Shown piece after piece: positions 25,710 to 33,718 of a DNA stretch of 64,000 nucleotides. The number at the start of each line of letters is the position of its first letter. Positions within the stretch are counted from its first letter, which is position 1. The notes under the pieces are model-generated. The model saw only the letters and a program-made list of their open reading frames with translations, ran no database searches and was not told the origin of the DNA. This stretch comes from Bradyrhizobium erythrophlei (GTDB lineage: Bacteria; Pseudomonadota; Alphaproteobacteria; Rhizobiales; Xanthobacteraceae): assembly GCF_900129425.1 (NCBI RefSeq), contig NZ_LT670817.1:7592001-7656000 (forward strand). The letters are read 5' to 3'. A program made the position numbers and the translations under genes.

Positions 25710-26168
25710 ATGGCGTATAGATTGTATGGGGCATTCATCGCCTCGCTCGGCGTGGTCGCGCTCATGCTGGCCGCGAACGCGACATTCGCCAGGTCGGGAG
25801 CAGCCCTTGGGGGAGCGTCTGTTGCGGCGCATCCGGTGTTCCGTCCGTCAGGCCCCCGACCGTTCGGGCATCACCGGGGACGCCGTCTGGGCGGCTTCTG
25901 GTCAAACGGGGCCTTCTTCTACGACCCATCCTATGGCGAATCCTATGGCGGCGGCCTGGGAGGACCCTTGGGAGATGTTGGGCAACCTCCATCAGGCGAT
26001 ATCCATTACACCTATACGAATGATGTTCCCTGGGACTGGGTACATCGGTTTCCACCGCAGGTCGTACCTTCCGACCGGCCTTATGTGCCGAGTTGCCCCG
26101 AGGAGACCGTGACGGTTCCCGGGCGCAACGGTGAAGAACAAACCATCAATATCATGCGGTGCTACTAA
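25710..26168 (+). CDS. Small secreted hypothetical protein, 3' end abutting an IS element
   Basis: A 152-residue protein from ATG 25710, with a signal peptide (MAYRLYGAFIASLGVVALMLAANATFA). The mature part is rich in Gly, Pro and aromatic residues (GGFWSNGAFFYDPSYGESYGGG) and ends with CPEETVTVPGRNGEEQTINIMRCY, giving two Cys that could pair. The family is unknown but the type is common in Bradyrhizobium. Its TAA stop is part of the CTAA target duplicated by the IS701-family insertion, so the coding region is intact but its downstream context has been replaced. Confidence 0.7.
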   Translation: MAYRLYGAFIASLGVVALMLAANATFARSGAALGGASVAAHPVFRPSGPRPFGHHRGRRLGGFWSNGAFFYDPSYGESYGGGLGGPLGDVGQPPSGDIHYTYTNDVPWDWVHRFPPQVVPSDRPYVPSCPEETVTVPGRNGEEQTINIMRCY

Positions 26169-27660
26169 TACTACTGAGTCAGAAGGTCGCGGCCGTCTGA
26201 TTTGAGAATCACTTAACGTAGAGCTTCCCATTGAGAAACAGGAGGTTGGGATGGCTCTTCGGGAAGCGAAGGGTGTTCAAGCGCGTTTTACGCGGTATAT
26301 CGAGAGTCTTGTCAGCGTGATCGGCCACGCAGATCGGGCAGGCCCGTTGCGCGACTATTGCACGGGCCTAATTGTGTCGGAAGCACGCAAGAGCGTTGAG
26401 CCGATGGCGGCGATCACAGCGCCGGATCGAACGGGCGCACAGCATCAGTCCTTGCTGCATTTTGTCGGCCAAGGGCCGTGGTCGGACGAGGTGGTTCTGG
26501 CCAAGGTTCGCGAGATGGTGTTGCCACAGATTGAACGGCGCGGACCGATCACGGCGTGGATTATCGACGACACGGGCATTCCCAAAAAGGGGCAGCACTC
26601 GGTTGGGGTAGCGCACCAATACTGCGGACAACTTGGCAAGCAGGCGAACTGCCAAGTCGCCGTATCGTTGTCGATTGCCAACCACGCGGCGAGCCTTCCT
26701 GTGGCCTATCGGCTGTATTTGACGAAGGATTGGGCTTCGAACGAGGCGCGTCGGCTCAAGGCGAAGGTGCCAGAAGAGATCTGCTTCAAGACCAAGCCGG
26801 AGATAGCGCTTGAGCACATCCACTGGGCCTGTGAGACCGGCCTTCCTGGCGATGTGGTGCTATTGGACGCGGGCTACGGCCACGACTCCAAACTGCGCGC
26901 CGGCATCACAGCTCTCGGGAAGGCCTATGCGGCAGCTATACAGCCGCAGACCTTGGTGTGGGCGCCGGGCATACGGCCGGGCCGTGCCCCGAAGAAGGGC
27001 CGCCGGGATGCGCCTGATACGATCTCGGTCAAAGAGCTTGCCCTCGGGCTGCGTGCGAAAGCATGGCATACGATCGAATGGCGGGAGGGCACGAATGCAC
27101 GGCTCCGCTCGCGGTTTGCCCGCGTACGGGTTCACGTTGCATCGAGCCATGAACAGGCTGAGAAGCCGGCAAAAGAGTGGCTGCTGATCGAATGGCCCGA
27201 GGGAGAGGATGCGCCGACCAAATACTGGTTGTCGACCTTGCCAAAAAGCATTCCGTTCCGCGATCTGGTCGACACGGCCAAACTGCGCTGGCGCGTGGAG
27301 CGTGACTATCAGGAACTCAAGCAAGAGCTCGGTCTCGGTCATTTTGAAGGTCGAGGATGGCCAGGCTTTCATCATCACGCCACGCTGTGCATCGCTACCT
27401 ACGGGTTCCTGATCTCCGAACGGGAGACGATTCCCCCCTCAGGACTACGTAGCGCCCGGCTGTTCCCGGAGATTGTCGTATCCGACGGCTATCGACCCAG
27501 AGGATCCTCCATTGCGGCCTGAGCGACACATCCCGAACTCAATCGCAACGATGCGCCGTAGGCTCATCGACGCCATCGTTAAACGCCTGCCACGATGTCC
27601 CTGCTGCCACTCTCTCAACGCACCGTATGCAAGGCAGACCCGATAAATGACACAGTAGTA
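26169..27660 (+). mobile_element. Complete IS701-family insertion sequence
   Basis: A 1,492-bp element. Its ends are imperfect inverted repeats: TACTACTGAGTCA at 26169-26181, and the reverse complement of 27648-27660, TACTACTGTGTCA, differing at one position. CTAA is present on both sides (26165-26168 and 27661-27664), a 4-bp target duplication that fits the YTAR preference of this family. One transposase gene is inside. All features suggest an intact and recently active copy. Confidence 0.93.
26251..27522 (+). CDS. IS701-family DDE transposase
   Basis: A 423-residue protein with an AGGAGG ribosome-binding site before ATG 26251. The catalytic residues lie in AWIIDDTGIPKKG (first Asp), VVLLDAGYGHD (second Asp), and YQELKQELGLGHFEGR (Glu with the Y-x2-R/E-type signature). 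IDDTGIPKKGxHSVGVA is diagnostic of the IS701 group. No frameshift or stop is seen. It would excise and insert the surrounding element. Confidence 0.94.
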   Translation: MALREAKGVQARFTRYIESLVSVIGHADRAGPLRDYCTGLIVSEARKSVEPMAAITAPDRTGAQHQSLLHFVGQGPWSDEVVLAKVREMVLPQIERRGPITAWIIDDTGIPKKGQHSVGVAHQYCGQLGKQANCQVAVSLSIANHAASLPVAYRLYLTKDWASNEARRLKAKVPEEICFKTKPEIALEHIHWACETGLPGDVVLLDAGYGHDSKLRAGITALGKAYAAAIQPQTLVWAPGIRPGRAPKKGRRDAPDTISVKELALGLRAKAWHTIEWREGTNARLRSRFARVRVHVASSHEQAEKPAKEWLLIEWPEGEDAPTKYWLSTLPKSIPFRDLVDTAKLRWRVERDYQELKQELGLGHFEGRGWPGFHHHATLCIATYGFLISERETIPPSGLRSARLFPEIVVSDGYRPRGSSIAA

Positions 27661-27665
27661 CTAAC

Positions 27666-27831
27666 GCATTTTCCAGTTGTATCGAACCACCATCAGGCAC
27701 CCAACGGGCCTGATGGTTCGAGACGCGCGGCGTTGCCGCGCTCCTCACCATGAGGGTCTCAGACCTCATCCTGAGGAGCATCGCGAAGCGATGCGTCTCG
27801 AAGGATGATGCCACCGAACTGTAAAGTGCCC
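27666..27831 (+). repeat. 166-bp MITE-like repeat, left inverted copy
   Basis: Nearly identical in inverted orientation to 28615-28780. Its ends GCATTTTCCAGTT and the complement GCACTTTACAGTT are imperfect terminal inverted repeats. It starts one base after the right IS701 target duplication. Flanks TAAC and CCCA do not match, so no target duplication is left around this copy. It has no coding capacity. Confidence 0.8.
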
Positions 27832-27940
27832 CAGGTGTGGACTCATTAGCCGCCGGGTCGCCCCTGTCGCGAATGGCCCGAAGCAGAAACGAAACCAAAC
27901 GAACGTGTACTCGTTTGGTTTTGGCCGCTATCTTCGGATC

Positions 27941-28615
27941 ATGACTTGCTCCATTCTTCTGGACCTCGACGGCACCCTAATCGATTCGTACCCCGGCATT
28001 TTGGCAAGCTGCCTTGCGGCACTGCGCGCCCTTGGACATGAGCCGGATGAAACCGTCGATATAAGAGGTACCATCGGGTTCCCGCTCGAAGATGTGATGC
28101 AGATCTTGCTACAGTCATACGGAGACGACAGGGTCGGTGAAGCAGTCGCTGCCTATCGTCAACATTACGGTGAAAGTGGGCTGCTCGGAAGCGTGCCTTA
28201 TCCGGGAATTGGCAAATCCCTTGAAGAGATGAAGCAGTCCGGATTGCGAATCTATCTTGCGACCTCAAAGAGGGCGATTTTCGCAAGCCGCATTCTGGAC
28301 CATCTGAAGTTTGCCACATACTTCGATGGCATCGATGGCTCAGTGCCGGGCGGCGAGCTGGATCACAAACCCGAACTGCTCGCCCATATTCTGTCCAAAC
28401 ACAGTCTTTCGCCGTCTCACAGTCTGATGGTCGGGGATCGCCGCCATGATATTTCCGGCGCCCATGCGGTCGGAATGCGCGGTCTTGGCGTGCTCTGGGG
28501 TTATGGTACCCGCGACGAACTTGAAACTGCTGGCGCAGACCAGCTGGTGGATTCCCCTGCCGATCTCGCCCGCACGGTGCTCTCGATGGTCAATGGGAAG
28601 GAATCCAGAGGCTAG
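27941..28615 (+). CDS. HAD-superfamily phosphatase, Gph-like
   Basis: A 224-residue HAD hydrolase starting at ATG 27941, so that LLDLDGTLIDSYPG (motif I, two Asp) is near the N-terminus; the ATG at 27905 adds 12 residues of no pattern. Motif II is LATSKRA, the Lys is in DHKPELLAH, and motif IV is VGDRRHDISGA. The helical cap between suits phosphoglycolate phosphatase or pyrophosphatase PpaX-like enzymes. The gene is flanked by inverted 166-bp repeats, and its TAG stop lies at the edge of the right copy. The substrate is unknown. Confidence 0.9.
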   Translation: MTCSILLDLDGTLIDSYPGILASCLAALRALGHEPDETVDIRGTIGFPLEDVMQILLQSYGDDRVGEAVAAYRQHYGESGLLGSVPYPGIGKSLEEMKQSGLRIYLATSKRAIFASRILDHLKFATYFDGIDGSVPGGELDHKPELLAHILSKHSLSPSHSLMVGDRRHDISGAHAVGMRGLGVLWGYGTRDELETAGADQLVDSPADLARTVLSMVNGKESRG

Positions 28616-28780
28616 GGCACTTTCCAGTTCGGTGGCATCATCCTTCGAGACGCATCGCTTCGCGATGCTCCTCAGGATGAGGTCTGAGACCCTCATGGTG
28701 AGGAGCGCGGCAACGCCGCGCGTCTCGAACCATTAGGCCTGTTGGGTGACTGATGGTGGTTCGATACAACTGGAAAATGC
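28615..28780 (-). repeat. 166-bp MITE-like repeat, right inverted copy
   Basis: Reverse complement of 27666-27831 with only a few differences. Here the core ends GCAC...ATGC are flanked by TAGG on both sides (28613-28616 and 28781-28784), which looks like a 4-bp target duplication. With its imperfect inverted ends and no gene it resembles a non-autonomous transposable element. It lies directly behind the HAD stop codon. Confidence 0.8.
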
Positions 28781-28905
28781 TAGGGCAGCTGCATTCAAGC
28801 AGGCCGCCTGATATCCGCTGCTGGCAGTTGGCGTCGTCTCGCTGCGATGCGCAATTTGGTCCGCTATCGGCGCACACCGAACGAGGCGCTCTCGCGTCGG
28901 GCGAT

Positions 28906-29895
28906 TTATGGCTCCGCCTGGAAGCCCGATTCCCTGACGATGTCGCGATAGCGTTCCCAGCTTTCACGGACCGTCGCGGCGAATGCCTGGGGAGTCTGGG
29001 TGCCCACTTCCATGCCGAGCGTGGCCATGGCCTCCCTGACGCTGGGGGATTCCACCGCGGCGTTGATGGCCGCGTTGGCGCGGGCGACGATGTCGGGCGG
29101 CGTCCCGGCCGGCGCCAGAAAACCGGACCAGTCCTGCACCACGATTTTCTCGTAACCCAGTTCGAAGAACGTCGGAATATCGGGGGCGAGCGTCGAGCGT
29201 TGCCGCGCCGTGGTGGCGAGAATGCGCAGCTTGCCCTCGCGGGCGCTGGGGAGAACTTCCGCAAGCGGCGTGACCACCGCGGCGATATGCCCGCCGAGCG
29301 CGTCCACCACCGACGGCCCGCCGCCGCGGTAGGAGACCAGCTGCAACTGGATGCCGGCGTCGCGCGCAAACATCAGACCGGTAAAGTGCTGCGCACCGCC
29401 CGCCGGTGCGCCGAAGGTTGACCTGTCCGGGTATTTCTTCGCCCATGCAACAAAGTCCTTCAACGTCTTTACATCGTCGGGGACGCCGGGTCCGATCGAA
29501 AAGGCCAGCGTTCCGAAATGCGTGGTGGCGACCGGGACGAAATCCTTCAGGGTGTCGTAGCGCAATTGCTTGTAGACGTGCGGATAGATCACCATCGGGA
29601 ATGCCGGCGTAAACAAAAGCGTGGCGCCATCGGGCGGCATGGCCTTGACGTCGGCCGCGGCGAGTTGGCCGCCGGCGCCGGTTCGGTTTTGCACGACCAC
29701 GGCGGCCGCATAGGTGCCGCGAACCGCATCCGCCACCAGGCGCGCGACGGTGTCGGTCGCTCCGCCCGCCGGAAAGCCGACGACGAATGTCGCCAGCTCC
29801 AGCGGCTTCTGCGCGCGCGCGGCGCCGCTGATCCCGACAAGGGGCAACGCAAGTGCGGCCGTGGTGAAAGACAGGACATCTCGACGCGTATGCAT
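28906..29895 (-). CDS. TTT-family (Bug) periplasmic substrate-binding protein
   Basis: A 329-residue protein. Its N-terminus has a twin-arginine-like RRDVLSF followed by a hydrophobic stretch and ARA cleavage site, so it is exported. VVGFPAGGATDTVARLVADAVR is the ligand-loop signature of tripartite tricarboxylate binding proteins, and GGHIAAVVTPLAEVLP and DWSGFLAPAGTPPDIV are further family patterns. It would bind a carboxylate. The TctA/TctB membrane genes are not adjacent. It is the last gene of the MarR-linked operon. Confidence 0.92.
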   Translation of the reverse strand: MHTRRDVLSFTTAALALPLVGISGAARAQKPLELATFVVGFPAGGATDTVARLVADAVRGTYAAAVVVQNRTGAGGQLAAADVKAMPPDGATLLFTPAFPMVIYPHVYKQLRYDTLKDFVPVATTHFGTLAFSIGPGVPDDVKTLKDFVAWAKKYPDRSTFGAPAGGAQHFTGLMFARDAGIQLQLVSYRGGGPSVVDALGGHIAAVVTPLAEVLPSAREGKLRILATTARQRSTLAPDIPTFFELGYEKIVVQDWSGFLAPAGTPPDIVARANAAINAAVESPSVREAMATLGMEVGTQTPQAFAATVRESWERYRDIVRESGFQAEP

Positions 29896-29928
29896 GTTTC
29901 GTCCCTCGATTTGAGTTTCCGCGCCGCC

Positions 29929-30894
29929 TCAGCTGACGAGATGCTGCAGCGGCTCGTTGTTGATGAGGCGTTTGAGATTGCCGGCGGCGCTTTCGGCGAG
30001 GCGCGTCTGGCTGACCTCGCTGCCGCCTCCGGCAAAGTGGGGTGAGATCAAGAGATTGGGCGCGCCCCAGAGCGGATCGCTGGCGGGCAGCGGCTCGGGG
30101 TCGACGACGTCGAGACCCGCCGCGCTGACCTGGCCCGAGGTGAGCGCCGCGGCCAGCGCCTGCTGGTCGACCAATCCGCCGCGCGCGACGTTGATCAGGA
30201 CAACGCCGGGCTTGCAGGCCGCCAATCTTCGCGGGTCGAACAGGTGATGGGTTTCCGGCGTCAGCGCGATCGTCAGCATCACGATGTCGGCTCGCGCGAG
30301 CACCTGATCCAGTTCGGACAGGGTATGGCTTTCATCCAGCCATTCGTCGGACTTGCGCGCGCGCGAAACCGCAACGGTCCTGATGCCGAAGGGCCGGGCG
30401 CGCCGCGCGATCTCCCGGCCGATCTGGCCGTAGCCGACGATCGCCATGACCTTGCCCTCGACCGACGTCGCTTTCGCCGAAACATCCAGCCGCGACCAAT
30501 TGCGTTTGGCCTGTTGCTCCAGCATCGCGGGAACGCGCCGCACCAGCGCCAGCAGCAGCGTCATGGCGTGTTCGGCCACGGTCGGCGCCACGCATCCGTG
30601 GGGATAGCTGACCGCGACCCTCGCGGGCAGTCCGACCGCGTCAAAACCCTCGCGGCCCGCGGTGAGGAAATGCATCCAGCGCACGGTGTTATCGGGCGCC
30701 GACAGGGCGTCGACGACCTGTCGCGCCTGATGGGGCGGCGCGTCGTACAAGATCAGCGCTTCCGCGCCGTTCAGCGCGCCGAGTAGCTCGGCAAGCGTTT
30801 CCACCACGACAAGGTCTGCTCCCGGTACGGCCTGCAGTGCGTCGAGGACCTGTTGCCTCGCCAGTTGCAGCCGCGCCCAATAGACAACGCGCAT
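29929..30894 (-). CDS. NAD-dependent D-2-hydroxyacid dehydrogenase
   Basis: A 321-residue member of the family with VAIVGYGQIGREIARRARPFG (Rossmann GxGxxG), and active-site Arg in INVARGGLVDQQAL, Glu in VDPEPLPASDPLW and His in LISPHFAGGG. It reduces 2-keto acids or oxidises D-2-hydroxyacids. It is placed 10 bp after the enolase-superfamily gene. The order suggests it works on the ketoacid made by that dehydratase-like enzyme. The exact substrate cannot be read. Confidence 0.93.
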   Translation of the reverse strand: MRVVYWARLQLARQQVLDALQAVPGADLVVVETLAELLGALNGAEALILYDAPPHQARQVVDALSAPDNTVRWMHFLTAGREGFDAVGLPARVAVSYPHGCVAPTVAEHAMTLLLALVRRVPAMLEQQAKRNWSRLDVSAKATSVEGKVMAIVGYGQIGREIARRARPFGIRTVAVSRARKSDEWLDESHTLSELDQVLARADIVMLTIALTPETHHLFDPRRLAACKPGVVLINVARGGLVDQQALAAALTSGQVSAAGLDVVDPEPLPASDPLWGAPNLLISPHFAGGGSEVSQTRLAESAAGNLKRLINNEPLQHLVS

Positions 30895-30904
30895 TTGCTC
30901 TTCC

Positions 30905-32098
30905 TTATCGCGCCGACCGGGGCGGGTGTGCCCTCAGCGCTTCTTCGTTGATGTCGGAGCCCCAGCCGGGACGCACGGGAACCAGCATTTCGCCGTTTTC
31001 GATGGTCGAGGGATGGGTCAGGAAATCCCGCGTCCACGGCGCTTCATCCGGGCGCAGCTCCATGATGCGGAAATTCGGAATCGCGGCGCACAGATTCGCG
31101 CTCATCAGGTTCGCCAGATCGCCGACCGGGTTATGCGGCGCGACATGGGTCTCGAACGCATCGGCGAGCGTGGCCACGCGCACCGACTGCCAGACCCCGT
31201 TCCACATGGGGTCGACGATGGCGGTATCGACCGTGCGCTGCGCCAGATAGGGACGGAAATCGTGGATTCCGTGCAGCGATTCCAGCGAGGCGATCGGTGT
31301 TGCGGTCGACTGGCGGATCAGTGCGAGACCCTCGGGATCGCGCATGTCGAGTTCGAGCCAATACAGATTCAGCGGCTCGAGGCGGTGCGCGAGACGCAGA
31401 TAGCCTTCGGTGCGCTGGCTGAAGCTGACATCGAGCATCAGCCCCCGGTCGGGACCGATGCCTTGGCGCAGCGCGTGGAGCTGGTCGACGATCGCGCCGA
31501 TATGGTGATCGCCGATGCTGCGGTCGAGGAAGCCGGGCTCGATGCGGAATCCGCCGTTGAACATCCGGGGCTTGTCCTTGTCGAAGAAGACCGGATTGGT
31601 CTTCACGGCCCGAAATCCCTGTTGCGCGGCCTCGCGTCCCAGCCGGGTGAAATCGTCGAGGGTGCGAACCGGCTCCAGGCCGAGCTCTTTTTCGTAAAAG
31701 TCGGGGTAGCGGACCCGGTAGCTACCGCAATGCGTCCAGTACACCGGTATGCGCTCGCGAAACGGTCCGCCGAACAGGGCATGGACCGGCACGCCCAGGG
31801 CTTTGGCCTGAATGTCGAGGCAGGCATTCTCGATCGCCGCGACCGCCTGATGGGCGAGACCGCCCCACGACAGACGTGTGGTCGCGAGCAGGCTTTCGCT
31901 GAGCCGGCCGACCGGGCGGGGATCCATGCCGATCGCTACCTTGGCCAGACCCTTGATCAGCGGCGTGACCGAGATGCCGGACAGCCCTTCGTAATATTCG
32001 GCCCAGCCGACGATGCCTTCGTCGGTGGATATCTTGACGTAGCAGCAGACGCGATAGCCGCCGTCGGCGTGCAGGGTTTCTATATCAGTTATCTTCAT
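30905..32098 (-). CDS. Mandelate racemase/muconate lactonizing enzyme family protein
   Basis: A 397-residue enolase-superfamily protein. An N-terminal capping domain (IETLHADGGYRVCCYVKIS) is followed by a barrel with Lys in AVKTNPVFF, metal Asp in LMLDVSF, Glu in YWLELDM and a further Glu in ASLESLHG, then HNPVGDLA. Members dehydrate acid sugars or racemise 2-hydroxyacids. It shares a 4-bp overlap with the marR gene stop and is followed by a D-2-hydroxyacid dehydrogenase, so the operon probably degrades an acid sugar or hydroxyacid. Confidence 0.92.
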   Translation of the reverse strand: MKITDIETLHADGGYRVCCYVKISTDEGIVGWAEYYEGLSGISVTPLIKGLAKVAIGMDPRPVGRLSESLLATTRLSWGGLAHQAVAAIENACLDIQAKALGVPVHALFGGPFRERIPVYWTHCGSYRVRYPDFYEKELGLEPVRTLDDFTRLGREAAQQGFRAVKTNPVFFDKDKPRMFNGGFRIEPGFLDRSIGDHHIGAIVDQLHALRQGIGPDRGLMLDVSFSQRTEGYLRLAHRLEPLNLYWLELDMRDPEGLALIRQSTATPIASLESLHGIHDFRPYLAQRTVDTAIVDPMWNGVWQSVRVATLADAFETHVAPHNPVGDLANLMSANLCAAIPNFRIMELRPDEAPWTRDFLTHPSTIENGEMLVPVRPGWGSDINEEALRAHPPRSAR

Positions 32099-32715
32099 GA
32101 TGGCTCGTCCCTGGAGGCGGCGATGGGTGCGGGAATCTCGGTGCCGTAGACCGCGAGCAGCTTTCGCAGCGCGTTGAAGGTCACCCGCCGCTCCTGCGGC
32201 GAAAGTGCGCGAAGCAGTTTTTGTTGTTCGGCGATGGCGTGGGGCAACACCGCTTCGGCGAGCTTGCGCCCGCTCGGCGTGATGTCGACGATCCGGCGAT
32301 GTTTATGCGCGGCGTCGGCGGAGGTCCGCACCAGCCGCCGTGCGGTCAGCCCGCGCAGCACGCGGGTCGCCTGCGCCTTGTCGAAGTGCGATACCCGGCA
32401 AAGCGTGGCCAGCCGCATCGGCGCCGATTCGCGCAAGCGCGCCAGGATTCGCCATTCCGGCAGCGCCAGGCCGTGCTTTCGGGCGTAGACCGCCGTGCCT
32501 TCCTGGTGAATGACATTCGCCACCCGCAACAGCAGCGAGCTCGGATATTCCGCCAGTTCGAGCTGGCGCCCGCCTTCCAGGGCGGCATTCCAGGGATCGG
32601 ACAGGCTCGCATCGACGCGGGCGCCGGATCGGCGCGCCGCAGGCTGCGAAGCCGCAGGCTCCGGGCTTGCAATCGTGTCACCGGCGCGTTTTCGCAGCGG
32701 GCGCCCCGTCGACAT
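32095..32715 (-). CDS. MarR-family transcriptional regulator
   Basis: A 206-residue protein from ATG 32715 (the ATG at 32775 lies inside the palindrome and is unlikely). The winged-helix core is GLALPEWRILARLRESAPMRLATLCRVSHFDKAQATRVLRGL and RTSADAAHKHRRIVDITPSG, matching MarR. The N-terminal 60 residues are extra and basic. It overlaps the enolase-family gene by 4 bp (ATGA). A perfect palindrome upstream is likely its operator. The ligand is presumably a compound of the operon's pathway. Confidence 0.92.
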   Translation of the reverse strand: MSTGRPLRKRAGDTIASPEPAASQPAARRSGARVDASLSDPWNAALEGGRQLELAEYPSSLLLRVANVIHQEGTAVYARKHGLALPEWRILARLRESAPMRLATLCRVSHFDKAQATRVLRGLTARRLVRTSADAAHKHRRIVDITPSGRKLAEAVLPHAIAEQQKLLRALSPQERRVTFNALRKLLAVYGTEIPAPIAASRDEPS

Positions 32716-32757
32716 GCATTTCCTCCCGAGCCACCGCCGGCGATTGAGGGCCCGGTC

Positions 32758-32775
32758 ATGTGGACTAGTCCACAT
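32758..32775. promoter_or_regulatory. Perfect palindromic operator before marR
   Basis: ATGTGGACTAGTCCACAT is an 18-bp perfect palindrome 43 bp upstream of the MarR start. A second weaker site, GGTGGACTTGTCAACG (32787-32802), shares the TGGACT core. This two-site layout is usual for autoregulating MarR proteins. Confidence 0.65.
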
Positions 32776-33065
32776 TGCGGCCTGTTGGTGGACTTGTCAA
32801 CGTGGCCCGGCAAGGCACGGTCGTTTCACAACGACTTCGCCGGCGCCGACCCCAGGCGAGTTAATCGGGAGATGCGCCGTTACCAATTTGTAATCCGTCC
32901 GTTTCGAACGGCCGTCGTGGCGGCCCCGACCAACCTTCATCGGAAACCCCGGCGGACTTTCTCCCTGGCATCGGCCCGCTGGTTGAACTTCCATTCTCCG
33001 GGTTGGACGGTGCGGTTGCTTAGAACCGCCGCCATATGTCTGGAATGCACGCGGCTTCGGTGGGA

Positions 33066-33503
33066 CTATTTGGCAATGACGGCATCAGCTTCGATCTCTA
33101 TGAGACCGCCGCCTCGTACCAACGAGACAATCTGAACGAGAGTACTTGCCGGATATTTCCCCTTCGTGAAATATCTCGAGCGCACTTCGTGAATGTCATG
33201 GAGCGATTTGGCATCGATCTTCGTCGTAAATACTCGAACGCGAACGATGTCGTCCATGGTTGCATTCTCGTGCTCAAGCACTTGCTTAATATTTTTCAGA
33301 ACTTGATCCGTTTGCTCGGCCATCGTCTTTCCCACCAACCGGTGTTCCGCGTCGATCGGCGTCTTTCCGGATATAAACAGGAGAGAGCAATCAGCGAGAT
33401 CCACACGAACGGCATCGGAGAACACCGCTGGTGTCCCGTCCGCAGAAAGACCCGCCATTCCCCGCGAACGATCTTCAGTTAAATTGATGTGATGTCTCTT
33501 CAC
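33066..33503 (-). CDS. RidA/YjgF-family enamine/imine deaminase
   Basis: A 145-residue protein containing VFSDAVRVDLADCSLLFISGKTPID, TDQVLKNIKQVLEHENATMDDIVRVRVFTTKID, and YPASTLVQIVSLVRGGGLIEIEADAVIAK, the three blocks of RidA including the Arg and Glu of the active site. These proteins hydrolyse reactive imines or, in catabolic clusters, aminoacrylate or 2-aminomuconate-like intermediates. The ORF overlaps the decayed hydrolase by 4 bp, so it belonged to a hydrolase-RidA operon. Confidence 0.92.
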   Translation of the reverse strand: MKRHHINLTEDRSRGMAGLSADGTPAVFSDAVRVDLADCSLLFISGKTPIDAEHRLVGKTMAEQTDQVLKNIKQVLEHENATMDDIVRVRVFTTKIDAKSLHDIHEVRSRYFTKGKYPASTLVQIVSLVRGGGLIEIEADAVIAK

Positions 33504-33709
33504 GGGGCAGTCCTTTCATCAGTCTGCTGGTTAGCGATGGCAGCAAGTTCGGACTTCAGAATGCGTCCGAACTCCGCTGGTTCCTCGTAATAGGGAGCGT
33601 GCCCGGCAACGCCCTTGCGAAAATGCCATGATCTGCTGCGCACAATGCAATCCCTTGCGACTGGAACCGAAACACCAGGCGGCGAGTGACAAGTGCCGCA
33701 ACGTAGCAC
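33500..33709 (-). pseudogene. Truncated alpha/beta hydrolase remnant
   Basis: The last part reads KGVAGHAPYYEEPAEFGRILK, the C-terminal block of alpha/beta hydrolases in which the His is the catalytic one, followed by a final helix. The first 30 residues of this 69-residue frame do not fit. The 5' two-thirds, including the nucleophile elbow, is missing, replaced by the divergent dehydrogenase gene only about 10 bp away. A deletion fused the remnant to a new neighbour. The frame still overlaps the RidA start by 4 bp. Confidence 0.7.
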
Positions 33710-33718
33710 GAGGCCATC

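Noticed and set aside
30926..32149. 407-codon plus-strand frame over the enolase-superfamily gene
   Set aside because: Antisense to a gene with catalytic motifs and operon context; no recognisable domain.
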